Source: Pelagimonas varians
GTDB taxonomy: Bacteria > Pseudomonadota > Alphaproteobacteria > Rhodobacterales > Rhodobacteraceae
DNA: 64,000 nt
Assembly (NCBI RefSeq): GCF_003208435.1
Contig: NZ_QKMF01000001.1
Span: 124,001-188,000 of the forward strand
Reading direction: 5' to 3'
This document shows positions 8,806 through 17,870 of the stretch, in pieces. The translations under genes and the position numbers were made by a program. Position 1 is the stretch's first letter, and every line of letters starts with the position of its first letter. A model generated the notes under the pieces. It saw only the letters and a list, made by a program, of their open reading frames with translations. It did not search any database and was not told where the DNA came from.

Positions 8806-9474
8806 TTAACGTTGGCCCGCTTGTATGCTGCGGTAATCTGCAAGGGTTTTGCCCGGTTCATCCACAAATAACCCCGGCAGCGGCACCAATGTGGTGATCC
8901 GGTCAACCCGCAGGCTTAGGAATGCACCGGTGGTATCGCTGTAACACACACAAGACCAAACCCGCCCCCAATAATCGAGATGCAGCGGCCGCACGTCGTG
9001 GGTGTCTTCGCCGGCCACCAACCGCAGCCGTTGGTGGGCGCGAATGGCCCCTCGAATGGCTGGCATGTGCACAAAGCCGCGCGCGGCCTCGGAAAACCCT
9101 TCGGTCGCAAATCCGAAGGGGGCAGGCGGCGGGCCTGATTCCTCGGGCAGCACCGCGTCGATCTTGCCCGACAGGCTGCGGGCATCATCGCTGAAATCCT
9201 CCAGCCCCGATGCGGCAAGAGTCGCCAAAGCCAGATGCAGCGCTTCCAATTCGCCTTCGGTCAGGTTCAGAGGCGGCAGTGTGACGGCGGCGCGCACGGT
9301 GTAGCCATATCCGCGGGTGCCTTCGACCGGCACCCCGGATTCGGCCAATGTCTCCATATCGCGGTAGATCGTGCGCACCGAGACCGCCAAATCCTGCGCC
9401 ATCGCCTCTGCCGTGTGCAGTTGTCCGTCACGCAACCGTTGCATAAGGGCGTATAGCCTGTCCGACCGCTTCAT
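8806..9474 (-). CDS. YafY-type HTH/WYL-domain transcriptional regulator
   Basis: A 222-residue protein with an N-terminal DeoR-like winged helix (MKRSDRLYALMQRLRDGQ to about 55) including SVRTIYRDMETL as the recognition helix. The C-terminal WYL-type ligand-sensing region starts near 110 and includes LDYWGRVWSCVCYSD. The ATG at 9474 is chosen because the conserved MKRxDRL start begins there; 14 more residues upstream are unlike the family. The gene is divergent from tatA. A direct-repeat array of TGACA elements just upstream is a candidate autoregulatory site. The target and ligand are unknown. Confidence 0.88.
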   Translation of the reverse strand: MKRSDRLYALMQRLRDGQLHTAEAMAQDLAVSVRTIYRDMETLAESGVPVEGTRGYGYTVRAAVTLPPLNLTEGELEALHLALATLAASGLEDFSDDARSLSGKIDAVLPEESGPPPAPFGFATEGFSEAARGFVHMPAIRGAIRAHQRLRLVAGEDTHDVRPLHLDYWGRVWSCVCYSDTTGAFLSLRVDRITTLVPLPGLFVDEPGKTLADYRSIQAGQR

Positions 9475-9499
9475 TTTTGCCCCATATTGCTGTCGCTCC

Positions 9500-9533
9500 T
9501 GACAAAATCCTGACAACTGACAGTCTCATGACA
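9500..9533. promoter_or_regulatory. Four TGACA elements upstream of WYL regulator/tatA
   Basis: TGACA occurs at 9500, 9511, 9518 and 9529, that is, two pairs with 11-base offsets repeated with an 18-base period. The array lies 26-60 bases before the regulator start and about 120-150 bases before tatA. It is a plausible binding site for the WYL regulator. The assignment is from pattern and position only. Confidence 0.5.
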
Positions 9534-9649
9534 AATTGGACAATGCAACGCGTCGCTTTGGCGCTTTTCGTGGGGACAAAGGCGCATTAGATACCATAAG
9601 TAACATTTATCAGGGGGCGACATGCCCCTTCGCGTTAAGGAGAAACCCA

Positions 9650-9868
9650 ATGGGTATTGGAAATATCGGCCTTCCGGGCCTTTTGCTGATTGCAGTTGTT
9701 GTACTGGTTCTGTTTGGCCGCGGCAAAATCTCGTCGCTGATGGGCGAAGTGGGCAAAGGCATCACAGCGTTCAAAAAGGGCGTGGATGAAGGCAAAAAAG
9801 AGATCGAAGACACCGCCGCTGATGAGGCCGTCGACGTGACCCCAGCGGACGAAAAAGACAAGGTTTAA
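9650..9868 (+). CDS. tatA: Sec-independent protein translocase subunit TatA
   Basis: A 72-residue pore-forming subunit of the twin-arginine translocase, which exports folded, often cofactor-bearing proteins. It has a short N-terminal membrane helix (IGLPGLLLIAVVVLVLFGRG), the conserved FG hinge, an amphipathic helix (KISSLMGEVGKGITAFKKG) and an acidic tail. The start at 9650 follows TAAGGAG; an upstream in-frame ATG would add an unrelated 38 residues. It is first in a tight tatA-tatB-tatC-DUF815 cluster, with three bases separating it from tatB. A Tat substrate (the molybdoprotein at 14,365-16,602) is encoded nearby. Confidence 0.95.
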   Translation: MGIGNIGLPGLLLIAVVVLVLFGRGKISSLMGEVGKGITAFKKGVDEGKKEIEDTAADEAVDVTPADEKDKV

Positions 9869-9871
9869 GCC

Positions 9872-10369
9872 ATGTTTGACTTCTCCATGGGAGAGTTGCT
9901 GGTCGTTGGGGCTGTCGCGCTGATTGTCGTGGGTCCCAAAGATTTGCCGGGGTTGTTTCGAAATGTCGGCCAGTATGTGGGCAAGGCGCGCGGAATGGCG
10001 CGCGAGTTTAGCCGCGCCATGAATGACGCTGCTGAAACCACCGGTGTTGGCGACGTCGCCAAATCGTTCAAAGCGGCCACTGATCCTGTGGGCACAGCCA
10101 TGGATGGCGTCAAAGATGCTGCCAAATCCATGAGCGGAATCGACCCCGACAGCAACACCGGCAAATTGTCCAAAGAGCGCGAAGAGGCCAAGAAAAAGAT
10201 CGAGGCCAATGCTGCGCGTGTGGCCGCCAAACGCAAGGTGCGCGAAGCCGAAGAGGCCAGTAAAAAGGCCGAAGAGCTGGAACAATCACTGACGCGCGAT
10301 GACAGCCCGGCCAGCGACGGCGGGCCTGATGCAGGCGGCGACGCTGGCGGCGATGGGGGGAACGCATGA
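9872..10369 (+). CDS. tatB: Sec-independent protein translocase subunit TatB
   Basis: A 165-residue TatB, the component that with TatC receives RR-signal peptides. It has one N-terminal membrane helix ([23 protein letters not shown]) with the conserved GPxxLP motif, then a long amphipathic and charged coiled region of Ala/Lys/Glu. It ends in a Gly/Asp-rich tail ([17 protein letters not shown]). It overlaps tatC by ATGA, so translation is coupled. Confidence 0.95.
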   Translation: MFDFSMGELLVVGAVALIVVGPKDLPGLFRNVGQYVGKARGMAREFSRAMNDAAETTGVGDVAKSFKAATDPVGTAMDGVKDAAKSMSGIDPDSNTGKLSKEREEAKKKIEANAARVAAKRKVREAEEASKKAEELEQSLTRDDSPASDGGPDAGGDAGGDGGNA

Positions 10370-11334
10370 GCGCGACTGAAAACGATATCGAAGACAGCGC
10401 TGCCCCATTGATCGAACATCTGGCCGAGCTGCGCACGCGGCTGATCCGGGCCGTGATCGCTTTTGTGATTGGGATTTCGATCTGTTTTATTCCGATCAAC
10501 GGCGAATTCATCGCGGGTCATATCCTCGAATTCCTGTTGAAGCCGATTGAAGATACTTTGCGAACGTTGGGCGATCCGTCTCCGACGTTGCAGTACACAT
10601 CGCCGCAGGAATATCTGTTCACGTTGTTCCGCATTTCTATGGTGTTTGGCTTTGGGATGGCCTTTCCGGTCATTGCGCACCAGCTTTGGCGCTTTGTGGC
10701 ACCGGGGTTGTACAAGACTGAAAAGAATGCGTTTTTGCCCTTTATCATCGCCTCACCGGCGATGTTCATGCTTGGGGCTAGCTTTGCGCATTTCGTGGTG
10801 ACACCGCTGGCTATGGCGTTTTTCCTTGGCTTTGCTGATGTCAGCTCGATCTTGAACCTTCTGGCCGCTTCTGCACCGGATTTGCCCGCTGACGCGGTTG
10901 TGACACCGCCGACGGAAGAGGGCATCAAGGTGACCTTCTTTGGCAAGGTCAACGAAAGCCTTGATATCACGCTGAAATTTATCATGGCCTTTGGCCTGTG
11001 TTTCCAGCTGCCTGTCTTGTTGACTTTGATGGGCAAGGCCGGGTTGGTCAGTGCCGACGGGCTTGGCAGTGTGCGTAAATATGCGATGCTGGGCATTTTG
11101 GTTCTGGCCGCACTGGTGACACCGCCAGATGTTGTGACACAGCTGATTTTGTTCACAGTGGTTTACGGACTCTATGAGATCTCGATTTTCTTGGTTCGTA
11201 TGGTCGAAAAGAAGCGCGAAAAAAATCTGCGTGAGCAGGGCTTGTGGTTCGAAGACGACGATGAAGAGGCAGAAGACCCTTTGATTGCCGAATTTGACGC
11301 TGATGAAAATTCAGAGGATGAGGACAAGAAGTGA
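10366..11334 (+). CDS. tatC: Sec-independent protein translocase subunit TatC
   Basis: A 322-residue polytopic subunit that recognises twin-arginine signal peptides. The start [18 protein letters not shown] is the family signature, and six hydrophobic segments are visible, as is the conserved FxxFG-type region ([23 protein letters not shown] split over helix 2). It is longer than E. coli TatC because of a periplasmic insert (about 165-195, [19 protein letters not shown]) and an acidic C-terminal tail rich in Glu/Asp. Its stop overlaps the GTG start of the next gene. Confidence 0.96.
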   Translation: MSATENDIEDSAAPLIEHLAELRTRLIRAVIAFVIGISICFIPINGEFIAGHILEFLLKPIEDTLRTLGDPSPTLQYTSPQEYLFTLFRISMVFGFGMAFPVIAHQLWRFVAPGLYKTEKNAFLPFIIASPAMFMLGASFAHFVVTPLAMAFFLGFADVSSILNLLAASAPDLPADAVVTPPTEEGIKVTFFGKVNESLDITLKFIMAFGLCFQLPVLLTLMGKAGLVSADGLGSVRKYAMLGILVLAALVTPPDVVTQLILFTVVYGLYEISIFLVRMVEKKREKNLREQGLWFEDDDEEAEDPLIAEFDADENSEDEDKK

Positions 11335-12179
11335 TCGATCCTCTGAATGATCCGATGGAACGCATTGCCGCGGCGCTGGAGCGTATGTCTCCCGCGCCGT
11401 TGGCAGCCCCCGATTTCAGCGCCGAGGCTTTTGTCTGGCACACTGGTCCCGAGCGGCTGGAACCGGTTATTAACGTCAGCCGTGTGGATTTGTCTTTGCT
11501 TTTGGGCGTTGACCGGTCGCGCGATACGCTGCTGGCCAACACGTTGCAATTTGCCCGTGGGTTGCCCGCCAATAATGCCCTTTTGTGGGGGGCGCGCGGG
11601 ATGGGAAAATCCAGCCTTGTCAAAGCGGTCCACGCCAAAGTTCAAGCCGAAGGCCTGGATCTGAAGCTGGTTGAATTACAGCGCGAAGACCTGCCGACTG
11701 TGGCCCGCTTGATGGATATTTTGCGTGGGGCTCCGTTTTGCTTTGTGCTGTTTTGTGACGATCTTAGTTTTAGCCATGACGATCAGCATTACAAAAGCCT
11801 CAAGGCTGTGCTGGATGGCGGTGTGGCCGGACGGCCCGACAATGTTGTGCTTTATGCGACGTCGAACCGACGTCACTTGATGCCGCGTGACATGATCGAA
11901 AACGAGCGTGGCTCGGCCATCAATCCGTCTGAGGCGGTTGAGGAAAAAGTATCTCTGTCCGATCGGTTCGGCCTTTGGCTGGGCTTTCATCCGTGCAGCC
12001 AAGACGAATATTTGGCGATGATCCGTGGCTATTGTACGGCGCATGGCGTGACGATTTCTGACGATGACCTGCGCGCCGAGGCGATTGAATGGCAGGCGAC
12101 ACGCGGGGCGCGCTCGGGGCGGGTTGCTTGGCAATATTTTACCGATCTGGCCGGTCGCAAGGGTGTTTCCATTTATTAA
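11331..12179 (+). CDS. DUF815-family AAA ATPase
   Basis: A 282-residue P-loop ATPase of the DUF815 family. Walker A is GARGMGKSS and the Walker B-like stretch is FCFVLFCDDLSF, followed by a sensor-1-type region VVLYATSNRRHLMPRDM. The start is a GTG overlapping the tatC stop (GTGA), so it is translationally coupled to the Tat operon. The function of DUF815 is unproven. Its recurrent position next to tat genes in Rhodobacterales is compatible with a chaperone or quality-control role for exported cofactor proteins, which is inference. Confidence 0.88.
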   Translation: MIDPLNDPMERIAAALERMSPAPLAAPDFSAEAFVWHTGPERLEPVINVSRVDLSLLLGVDRSRDTLLANTLQFARGLPANNALLWGARGMGKSSLVKAVHAKVQAEGLDLKLVELQREDLPTVARLMDILRGAPFCFVLFCDDLSFSHDDQHYKSLKAVLDGGVAGRPDNVVLYATSNRRHLMPRDMIENERGSAINPSEAVEEKVSLSDRFGLWLGFHPCSQDEYLAMIRGYCTAHGVTISDDDLRAEAIEWQATRGARSGRVAWQYFTDLAGRKGVSIY

Positions 12180-12187
12180 GGCCCCCT

Positions 12188-13402
12188 GTGCCCATTGCCC
12201 CATTGAACGGGAATTTGGATTTGGAACAATCGCTTGACTGCGATGTCTTGATTGTTGGCGGTGGGCCGGCTGGCTTGGCCTGCGCCGCACAGCTGCCTAC
12301 GCATTTTAGCTGCCTTGTGGTGCATCAAGACGCCGAAATTGGCAAACCGGTGCGGACCTCTGGCGGCAGCTGGGTGGCCGATCTTCAGACGCTCGGCGTG
12401 CCGGATCATCTGTATCAAGTCATCGACGAGATCGAGATCCGGTCTGACAACCAGCGCTCTTTGCATCAGATGCAACGCCACAAAATGGCGGTGCTGGATA
12501 TTACCGGCACCTACCAATGGCTTGCCGATCTGGCCCACGCAGCAGGGGCCGACATCCGTACGGGGGCCAAGTTCCTCTCAACTGTTGTGAAGGGTGATAC
12601 GCAGGTTTCGCAAGTGCGGTTCAAGGGCGAAGGCACGCGAACAGTGCGTTCAAAATACCTGATCGACGCCTCAGGCACACCGCGCGCCGTTCTCAGCGCC
12701 CTTGATCTGGGCAAGCGGGCCGAGCGGGTCGGTGTCGGGATTGAATATGAATACGAGATCGAAGAAGCCCCGATGAACCGGGCCGTGTTGTTTGTCGGGC
12801 AACCGGTTCTCAAAGGCTACGGCTGGATTTTTCCGGCCCCGAACAATCATTTGCGCATCGGTGTCGGGGTGATCCAGCCCGACACCGATATCTCGCCGCG
12901 TGATATCATGGAACCGCTTTTGACCCCCGCGTTTCTAGACAGCTATGGGTTAAGACTGGGCAAGCGTATTGCGGTCAATGCGGGCATTATCCCGTCCGAA
13001 CCCTATGACCCGCGTTTGGTATTTGATCGGGTGATCCGGGTCGGGGACAGCGCCAATATTGCGACGCCAACTGTCGGCGAGGGCATCCGGTTGGCGATAG
13101 AGATGGGCCGTGATCTGGGGCAGCGCCTATGCGACGTCAAAGATCAGGGCAGCCCTGCGCCGCTGGCCCTGTATCAACGGCGCTGGCGAAAGCGGTTTAT
13201 GCTGCAATATTTGTTTGGCTTTTGGGCAAACCGAAAAATTTCGCGCTATGGTGTGGCGCAATGGGACAAATCTATCGCACGGGTGGCAAGGATGTCCGAA
13301 AGTCAATTGGCAGCGCTTATCCGTTGTGAATTGCCCTTGAACCGCATGCTGTCTGCCGCTTGGGCACAGCTAAAGGCGCGGGTTTGCGCATGGTTCTCGT
13401 AA
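12188..13402 (+). CDS. FAD-dependent oxidoreductase (geranylgeranyl reductase-like)
   Basis: A 404-residue flavoprotein of the group 1 FAD/NAD(P) fold. The dinucleotide-binding motif is CDVLIVGGGPAGLACAAQL near the N-terminus, and the second FAD motif RVGDSANIATPTVGEGIRLAI is near residue 290. The family includes geranylgeranyl reductases and tryptophan-halogenase-like enzymes; the specific substrate is not deducible. The likely start is the GTG at 12188, nine bases after the DUF815 stop; an earlier in-frame ATG lies inside that gene. The close spacing suggests it is the last gene of the tat transcript. Confidence 0.78.
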   Translation: MPIAPLNGNLDLEQSLDCDVLIVGGGPAGLACAAQLPTHFSCLVVHQDAEIGKPVRTSGGSWVADLQTLGVPDHLYQVIDEIEIRSDNQRSLHQMQRHKMAVLDITGTYQWLADLAHAAGADIRTGAKFLSTVVKGDTQVSQVRFKGEGTRTVRSKYLIDASGTPRAVLSALDLGKRAERVGVGIEYEYEIEEAPMNRAVLFVGQPVLKGYGWIFPAPNNHLRIGVGVIQPDTDISPRDIMEPLLTPAFLDSYGLRLGKRIAVNAGIIPSEPYDPRLVFDRVIRVGDSANIATPTVGEGIRLAIEMGRDLGQRLCDVKDQGSPAPLALYQRRWRKRFMLQYLFGFWANRKISRYGVAQWDKSIARVARMSESQLAALIRCELPLNRMLSAAWAQLKARVCAWFS

Positions 13403-13508
13403 AACGGCCCTTGGGATTGTGCGTCTGCGCACGCTTGGAACCATTCTAACGACTTTTAGACCGCAATGATCTGCGATATATGTATGATTGAAGAAGCAGG
13501 AGCCCCCT

Positions 13509-14285
13509 ATGTCCCGACCCATCGTCGGCATCATCAGCAATTCATATCTGCTGAATGATCAATACCCAGCCCATGCCGGTGGCACGATGAATTCCGAAGC
13601 CGTTTCAGGCGTGTCGGACTGTATGCCGATCTTGATCCCCGCCGATCCGCGCTTTGTATCCGTGGCTGAATTGATGGATGCGTGCGACGGGTTTTTGCTG
13701 ACAGGCGGACGGCCCAATATTCACCCCGAAGAATACGGCGAAGATTACACCGATGCCCATGGGGATATGGACCGCGCGCGCGATGCGATCACCTTGCCGT
13801 TGGTGCGGGCCTGCGTCGAGCGGGGACAACCTTTCTTTGGCATTTGCCGTGGCTTCCAAGAGGTCAATGTCGCAATGGGTGGCACCTTGTATCCGGAAAT
13901 TCGTGATCTGCCCGGACGGGACAATCACCGCATGCCGCCCGACGGCACGCTTGAGGAAAAGTTCGAACTGCGCCACCTTGTGTCTTTGGAAGAAGGCGGG
14001 GCGTTTCACCAATTGTTCGGTGCGGCGCAGGTGATGACCAACACACTCCATGGGCAGGGCATCAAATCCGCCGGTTCCCGGATCAAGGTCGAAGGCCATG
14101 CACCGGACGGAACTCCCGAAGCGATTGTTGTGCGTGATGCTCCGGGCTTTACAATGTCTGTGCAATGGCATCCTGAATGGGACGCAGCCAATGATCCGGT
14201 TTCGCGCCCCTTGTTCCAAGCCTTTGGTGCCGCGGTGAAATCCTTTGCTGCGGACCGCAAGGAACAGCTGCGTCAGACGGCGTAA
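13509..14285 (+). CDS. Class I glutamine amidotransferase (gamma-glutamyl-GABA hydrolase-like)
   Basis: A 258-residue PuuD-like peptidase C26. The nucleophile elbow is FGICRGFQEVNVAMGGTLY (catalytic Cys in GICRG) and the catalytic His/Glu lie in VQWHPEW. The family hydrolyses gamma-glutamyl-gamma-aminobutyrate or related gamma-glutamyl amides in polyamine catabolism. The ATG at 13509 follows GCAGGAGC and gives the usual SRPIVGIISNS start. It stands alone, ending at a bidirectional terminator facing the molybdoprotein operon. Substrate specificity is inferred from family only. Confidence 0.88.
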   Translation: MSRPIVGIISNSYLLNDQYPAHAGGTMNSEAVSGVSDCMPILIPADPRFVSVAELMDACDGFLLTGGRPNIHPEEYGEDYTDAHGDMDRARDAITLPLVRACVERGQPFFGICRGFQEVNVAMGGTLYPEIRDLPGRDNHRMPPDGTLEEKFELRHLVSLEEGGAFHQLFGAAQVMTNTLHGQGIKSAGSRIKVEGHAPDGTPEAIVVRDAPGFTMSVQWHPEWDAANDPVSRPLFQAFGAAVKSFAADRKEQLRQTA

Positions 14286-14316
14286 ACAGCGCCGCATAAT
14301 TTGGTGTTTTAAACTG

Positions 14317-14350
14317 AAATGCCCGGGCTGAACCGCCCGGGCATTTCTTT
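14317..14350. terminator. Bidirectional terminator between convergent genes
   Basis: An 11-bp perfect stem AAATGCCCGGG / CCCGGGCATTT with an 8-base loop is followed by CTTTT. It lies between the glutamine amidotransferase stop and the end of the converging molybdopterin-binding subunit gene. Confidence 0.9.
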
Positions 14351-14364
14351 TGAATTCAAAGGGG

Positions 14365-16602
14365 TCAGACGAAAAAGCTGAACTCTTTGTTCAAGGGAAG
14401 GCTGCGGGCGCGGGTGCCCGTCAGGTCGAACAGGGCGTTGGCCAAGGCCGGCGCGGCGGGCGGTGTGCCGACTTCGCCAATGCCGCCGATGTGTTCCTGG
14501 GTCTCAAGGATACGGACATTGACCTTGGGCATTTGTTGCATGCGCAGCGGGTCATAATCGGGAAAGTTCTGTTGTTCGACCTCTCCGGCGTCCCATGTGA
14601 TCTCTTCTCCGATGGCGGCTGAGAGGCCGTAAGCCATACCGCCAAACAGTTGCGCTTCGATAATGCTCGGGTCCAATGCCACACCGGGGTCGGCTGCAAT
14701 CCAGGCCTCGGTCATTTTGATATCGCCATCGACCTCTGCCACCTCGATGACAATCGCGGTCGGGGTGCCAAAGCTGTAGACCATCGCGACGCCGCGCCCT
14801 ATGCCATCAGGCGTCTCGCCGGTCCAGCCGGACATCTCTTTGACCGCAGCCAGAACGTTATAGGCCGGTTCCCATTCATCGCGGGTCAGGCCAAGGCGGA
14901 ATTCCATCGGATCAACGCCCGCCTTCTGTGCCATTTCATCGATAAACACCTCGGAAAAGAAGCCGTTAAAGCTGGCCCCGACAGAGCGCCAGAATCCCAT
15001 AGGCGGGTTGGTGTCTGCCAGATAGCCGCGCACCTTGTAGTTTGGAATGCCGTAAGGTTGGTTGAACAGGCTGTCAGTGATCGAACGATCCGGCCCACCT
15101 GGGGCAAAGCCCATCCAGCGACCCATAGCTTGACGTGTGACTGATGGTGCAGAGACGCGGGCGTCGAGCATCACAGCACGGCCGTCTTTGACCCCGCCGG
15201 TCATGCGGGCAATGGCGCCGGGGCGGTAAAAGTCGCGGGCCATGTCTTCTTCGCGGGACCATGTGACCTGAACCGGCGTGCCGGGGATCGCCTTGGCAAC
15301 GCGGGTGGCCAGAACCGAAAAGTCGAGCTCGCCGCGGCGACCAAATCCGCCGCCCATCAGGGTGGTTTCGACAATAACATCGTCCGTGTCCAAACCTGCT
15401 TCATCAGCGCAGGCGCTTTGGGTGAAGCCGGGGGCTTGGTTGCCCGCCCAGATCCGTAGCTTGCCACCGTCAAACCACGCGGTGGCGTTTTGCGGCTCCA
15501 TCGTGGCGTGGCTGAGAAAGGGCACGCGGTATTCGGCGGTGACCTCGGTTGCGCCTTCGGGCAGCGCATCTGTGTTGCCATCATCGCGCAGGGTTGAATT
15601 CGGCTCTAGCTCAAAACCGGCTTCGATTTTAGCGAAAATGGCGTCGGTCGTGGCCTCATACGGCGCGTCCTCCCATTCTATCTCGATCGCTTGCAGGGCT
15701 TGCATGGCCAACCAGGTGTTGTTGGCTATCACGGCCACTCCGTCGCCCATGTCGACGATCTTTTCGACACCGGGCAGGTCGCGGGCATCGCGGTCATCGT
15801 AGGATTTCATGCCGCCGCGTTTGGGAGACATCCGGACCGAGGCAAATTTCATGCCGGGCAGGCGGGTGTCGATGCCAAATTTTGCGGTGCCGGTGGATTT
15901 TCCGGGAATGTCGACACGCGGAATGGAGGTGCCGAGGATTTTCCAGTCGGACTGCGGGCGCAATTTGACCTTCGGTGGATCAATCTCGGCGGCAGCCATG
16001 GCCAATTCGATATAGGTAAGGGTGGTGCCGTCCGGGGCAATGACGGTGCCGTTCTCGGTTTTCAGGTCTTTGGCTTTGACGCCCAATTGCTGCGCCGCTG
16101 CCTCTTTGAGCATTTCGCGCGCTGCTGCGCCCGAAACACGCATTCTATCATAGCCGTCGCGCATGGCCGTGGAGCCACCTGTGACTTGCAGATTCAGGAC
16201 TTTGCCGACTTTGCCCATGACGCTCGCCAATGCGTGTTGCAGAGCGCTGTCGTCATAGCCTTTGGTGTTCATTCCTTCGCCCATCAGGGCGGAATTGTAG
16301 TAGGCCTGCGCGGGTTCGCCGTGCAGCACTGTGACCATGTCCAGCGTCACATCCAGTTCTTCGGCCAGCAGGGCGGCCCAAGTGGTATGGGTGCCTTGGC
16401 CCATTTCGGCGCGCGGAGCGATCAGGGTGATGCCGTCGGCGTTGATCAGAACAAAGGGGTTGAGCGCGGCCTCATCCGGACCTGGTTTCAACGGGTTGGG
16501 CGCAGGTTTGTTGACATACCACGCCCCGACGGCGACGCCGCCAACAATGGCAAGCGATCCAAACAAAAACGTGCGGCGGGCGATTTTTCCGATTGATGCC
16601 AT
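14365..16602 (-). CDS. Tat-exported molybdopterin-binding oxidoreductase subunit (IorB-like)
   Basis: A 745-residue large subunit of a xanthine-dehydrogenase-family molybdenum hydroxylase, closest in layout to isoquinoline 1-oxidoreductase beta. These enzymes hydroxylate N-heterocycles or aldehydes. The N-terminus is a twin-arginine signal (KIARRTFLFGS then a hydrophobic stretch), so it is exported folded by the Tat system encoded 5 kb away. Motifs include ADGITLIAPRAEMGQG, TLMGGGFGRRGELDF and, near the C-terminus, HIGGIGEVGTPPAAPALANA. It follows its [2Fe-2S] partner by three bases. No cytochrome c electron acceptor gene is adjacent. Confidence 0.92.
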   Translation of the reverse strand: MASIGKIARRTFLFGSLAIVGGVAVGAWYVNKPAPNPLKPGPDEAALNPFVLINADGITLIAPRAEMGQGTHTTWAALLAEELDVTLDMVTVLHGEPAQAYYNSALMGEGMNTKGYDDSALQHALASVMGKVGKVLNLQVTGGSTAMRDGYDRMRVSGAAAREMLKEAAAQQLGVKAKDLKTENGTVIAPDGTTLTYIELAMAAAEIDPPKVKLRPQSDWKILGTSIPRVDIPGKSTGTAKFGIDTRLPGMKFASVRMSPKRGGMKSYDDRDARDLPGVEKIVDMGDGVAVIANNTWLAMQALQAIEIEWEDAPYEATTDAIFAKIEAGFELEPNSTLRDDGNTDALPEGATEVTAEYRVPFLSHATMEPQNATAWFDGGKLRIWAGNQAPGFTQSACADEAGLDTDDVIVETTLMGGGFGRRGELDFSVLATRVAKAIPGTPVQVTWSREEDMARDFYRPGAIARMTGGVKDGRAVMLDARVSAPSVTRQAMGRWMGFAPGGPDRSITDSLFNQPYGIPNYKVRGYLADTNPPMGFWRSVGASFNGFFSEVFIDEMAQKAGVDPMEFRLGLTRDEWEPAYNVLAAVKEMSGWTGETPDGIGRGVAMVYSFGTPTAIVIEVAEVDGDIKMTEAWIAADPGVALDPSIIEAQLFGGMAYGLSAAIGEEITWDAGEVEQQNFPDYDPLRMQQMPKVNVRILETQEHIGGIGEVGTPPAAPALANALFDLTGTRARSLPLNKEFSFFV

Positions 16603-16605
16603 GGG

Positions 16606-17064
16606 TTAGCTCTCCAGTCCTGCGGCGTCTTTGATGGCGGCGCGAATGCGCGGATAGGTTCCGCAGCGGCATAGGTTGCCAGCCATGGCTTCGTCGATGT
16701 CTTCGTCAGTGGGGGTCGGGGTGGTTTCCAGAAGCGCTGCGGCTTGCATGATCTGGCCGGACTGGCAGTAGCCGCATTGTGCGACCTGATGATCAACCCA
16801 AGCCTGTTGCAGCTTGTGCATCATGTCCGGCGTGCCCAGACCTTCGATGGTTGTGATGTCGCCATCAACATCGGACAGGGGCATTTGGCACGACCGCACG
16901 GCCTCGCCGTTGATATGCACAGTACAGGCCCCGCAGGCGGCCACGCCGCAGCCGAACTTGGTTCCGGTCATGTTCAATGCGTCGCGCAAGACCCACAACA
17001 GGGGAACGTCATCGGGTAAATCGACCTGATGGGCCGTTCCGTTGACAGTGATCGACTTGGCCAT
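16606..17064 (-). CDS. [2Fe-2S] subunit of molybdenum hydroxylase (IorA-like)
   Basis: A 152-residue electron-transfer subunit with two [2Fe-2S] clusters. The N-terminal plant-type site is [22 protein letters not shown]. The C-terminal four-helix site has [11 protein letters not shown] and [12 protein letters not shown]. It has no signal peptide and is presumably carried through the Tat pore with its RR-bearing partner. It is first in a two-gene operon with the molybdopterin subunit, transcribed away from the TetR gene; two candidate operators lie directly upstream. Confidence 0.94.
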   Translation of the reverse strand: MAKSITVNGTAHQVDLPDDVPLLWVLRDALNMTGTKFGCGVAACGACTVHINGEAVRSCQMPLSDVDGDITTIEGLGTPDMMHKLQQAWVDHQVAQCGYCQSGQIMQAAALLETTPTPTDEDIDEAMAGNLCRCGTYPRIRAAIKDAAGLES

Positions 17065-17088
17065 GGAAATCTCCTTCTCCGCGCTGTT

Positions 17089-17156
17089 CTGACAAAATGT
17101 GAGAAAAGTGTCAGGATGTCAACTGTGCGTTTGACAAAATCAACAAATATTGTCAG
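17089..17156. promoter_or_regulatory. Two inverted-repeat candidate TetR operators
   Basis: Two sites share the form TGACA-N14-TGTCA with flanks: CTGACA at 17089-17094 with TGTCAG at 17109-17114, and TTGACA at 17131-17136 with TGTCAG at 17151-17156. They are 42 bases apart, exactly four helical turns, in the 101-base gap between the divergent TetR and molybdoprotein genes. On the minus strand a TTGACA hexamer (17117-17122) could be the -35 element of the molybdoprotein operon. Binding by the neighbouring TetR protein is inferred. Confidence 0.75.
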
Positions 17157-17165
17157 AAAGTCCGT

Positions 17166-17741
17166 ATGAAAGACGATACAGGTAAAGAGGCTGCGAAGGT
17201 TCAATTGATCCTAACGGCGGCACTGCAGACATTTGCGCAATATGGGTATCGCAAGACCTCGATGGAGGATCTAGCGCGGGCGAGCGGTATGTCACGTCCG
17301 GCGTTGTATCAGTATTTCCGAAACAAAGAAGATCTGGCTTGCAGTTTGGTGCGCGGATATTTCACTGACGCGGCGCAAAAGGTAGCCGAGGCTTTGGCGC
17401 AGACCGGAACGCCCGAGGCGGTTTTGGAAGCGGCATTTCGGGCCAAACTGGATGGCATGGAGGCGCTGCTGTCTTCGGCGCATGGGGAAGAACTGCTGGA
17501 GTTGGGGCATTCCGTATCGGCCGATGAGGTAGTCGAAGGCGTGGCGCGGATTGAGCAGCTGTTTACCCAGTGGTTGCAAGCGCAATTGGCGGCAGGAACG
17601 GTCCATTTCGACGCTGAAGCCGAGGAGGTTGCGCAGGTTATCATGGCGGCGCTGGATGGGATCAAGAGGCCCCCCTTTGACCGGATCGACCGCAATCTTG
17701 TGCTTCTGGCCAAATTATTCGGGCGCGGATTATCACGCTAA
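17166..17741 (+). CDS. TetR/AcrR family transcriptional regulator
   Basis: A 191-residue one-component regulator. The N-terminal helix-turn-helix is clear: ILTAALQTFAQYGYRKTSMEDLARASGMSRPALYQYF (recognition helix SRPALYQYF at about 40-48). A divergent helical ligand-binding domain follows. It is divergent from the iorAB-like operon and separated from it by two candidate operators, so it probably represses that operon and itself until an inducer, perhaps an N-heterocycle or aldehyde substrate, binds. Confidence 0.92.
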   Translation: MKDDTGKEAAKVQLILTAALQTFAQYGYRKTSMEDLARASGMSRPALYQYFRNKEDLACSLVRGYFTDAAQKVAEALAQTGTPEAVLEAAFRAKLDGMEALLSSAHGEELLELGHSVSADEVVEGVARIEQLFTQWLQAQLAAGTVHFDAEAEEVAQVIMAALDGIKRPPFDRIDRNLVLLAKLFGRGLSR

Positions 17742-17870
17742 AACAAATCATTGGACGCTGTTGTTAAGCGGGGCGGCCCCTTTGGGGCCGCGCGCGATAT
17801 CTCGTCATCCGGCTCCGCCTGCTTCCTCGGGTTGGCATCCGGACGATCCGGGGCGCAAGGGCCGCGCCGG

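Noticed and set aside
15691-16596. 301-codon plus-strand open frame opposite the molybdoprotein gene
   Set aside because: It is a shadow of the molybdopterin-binding subunit; there is no signal, motif or ribosome site.
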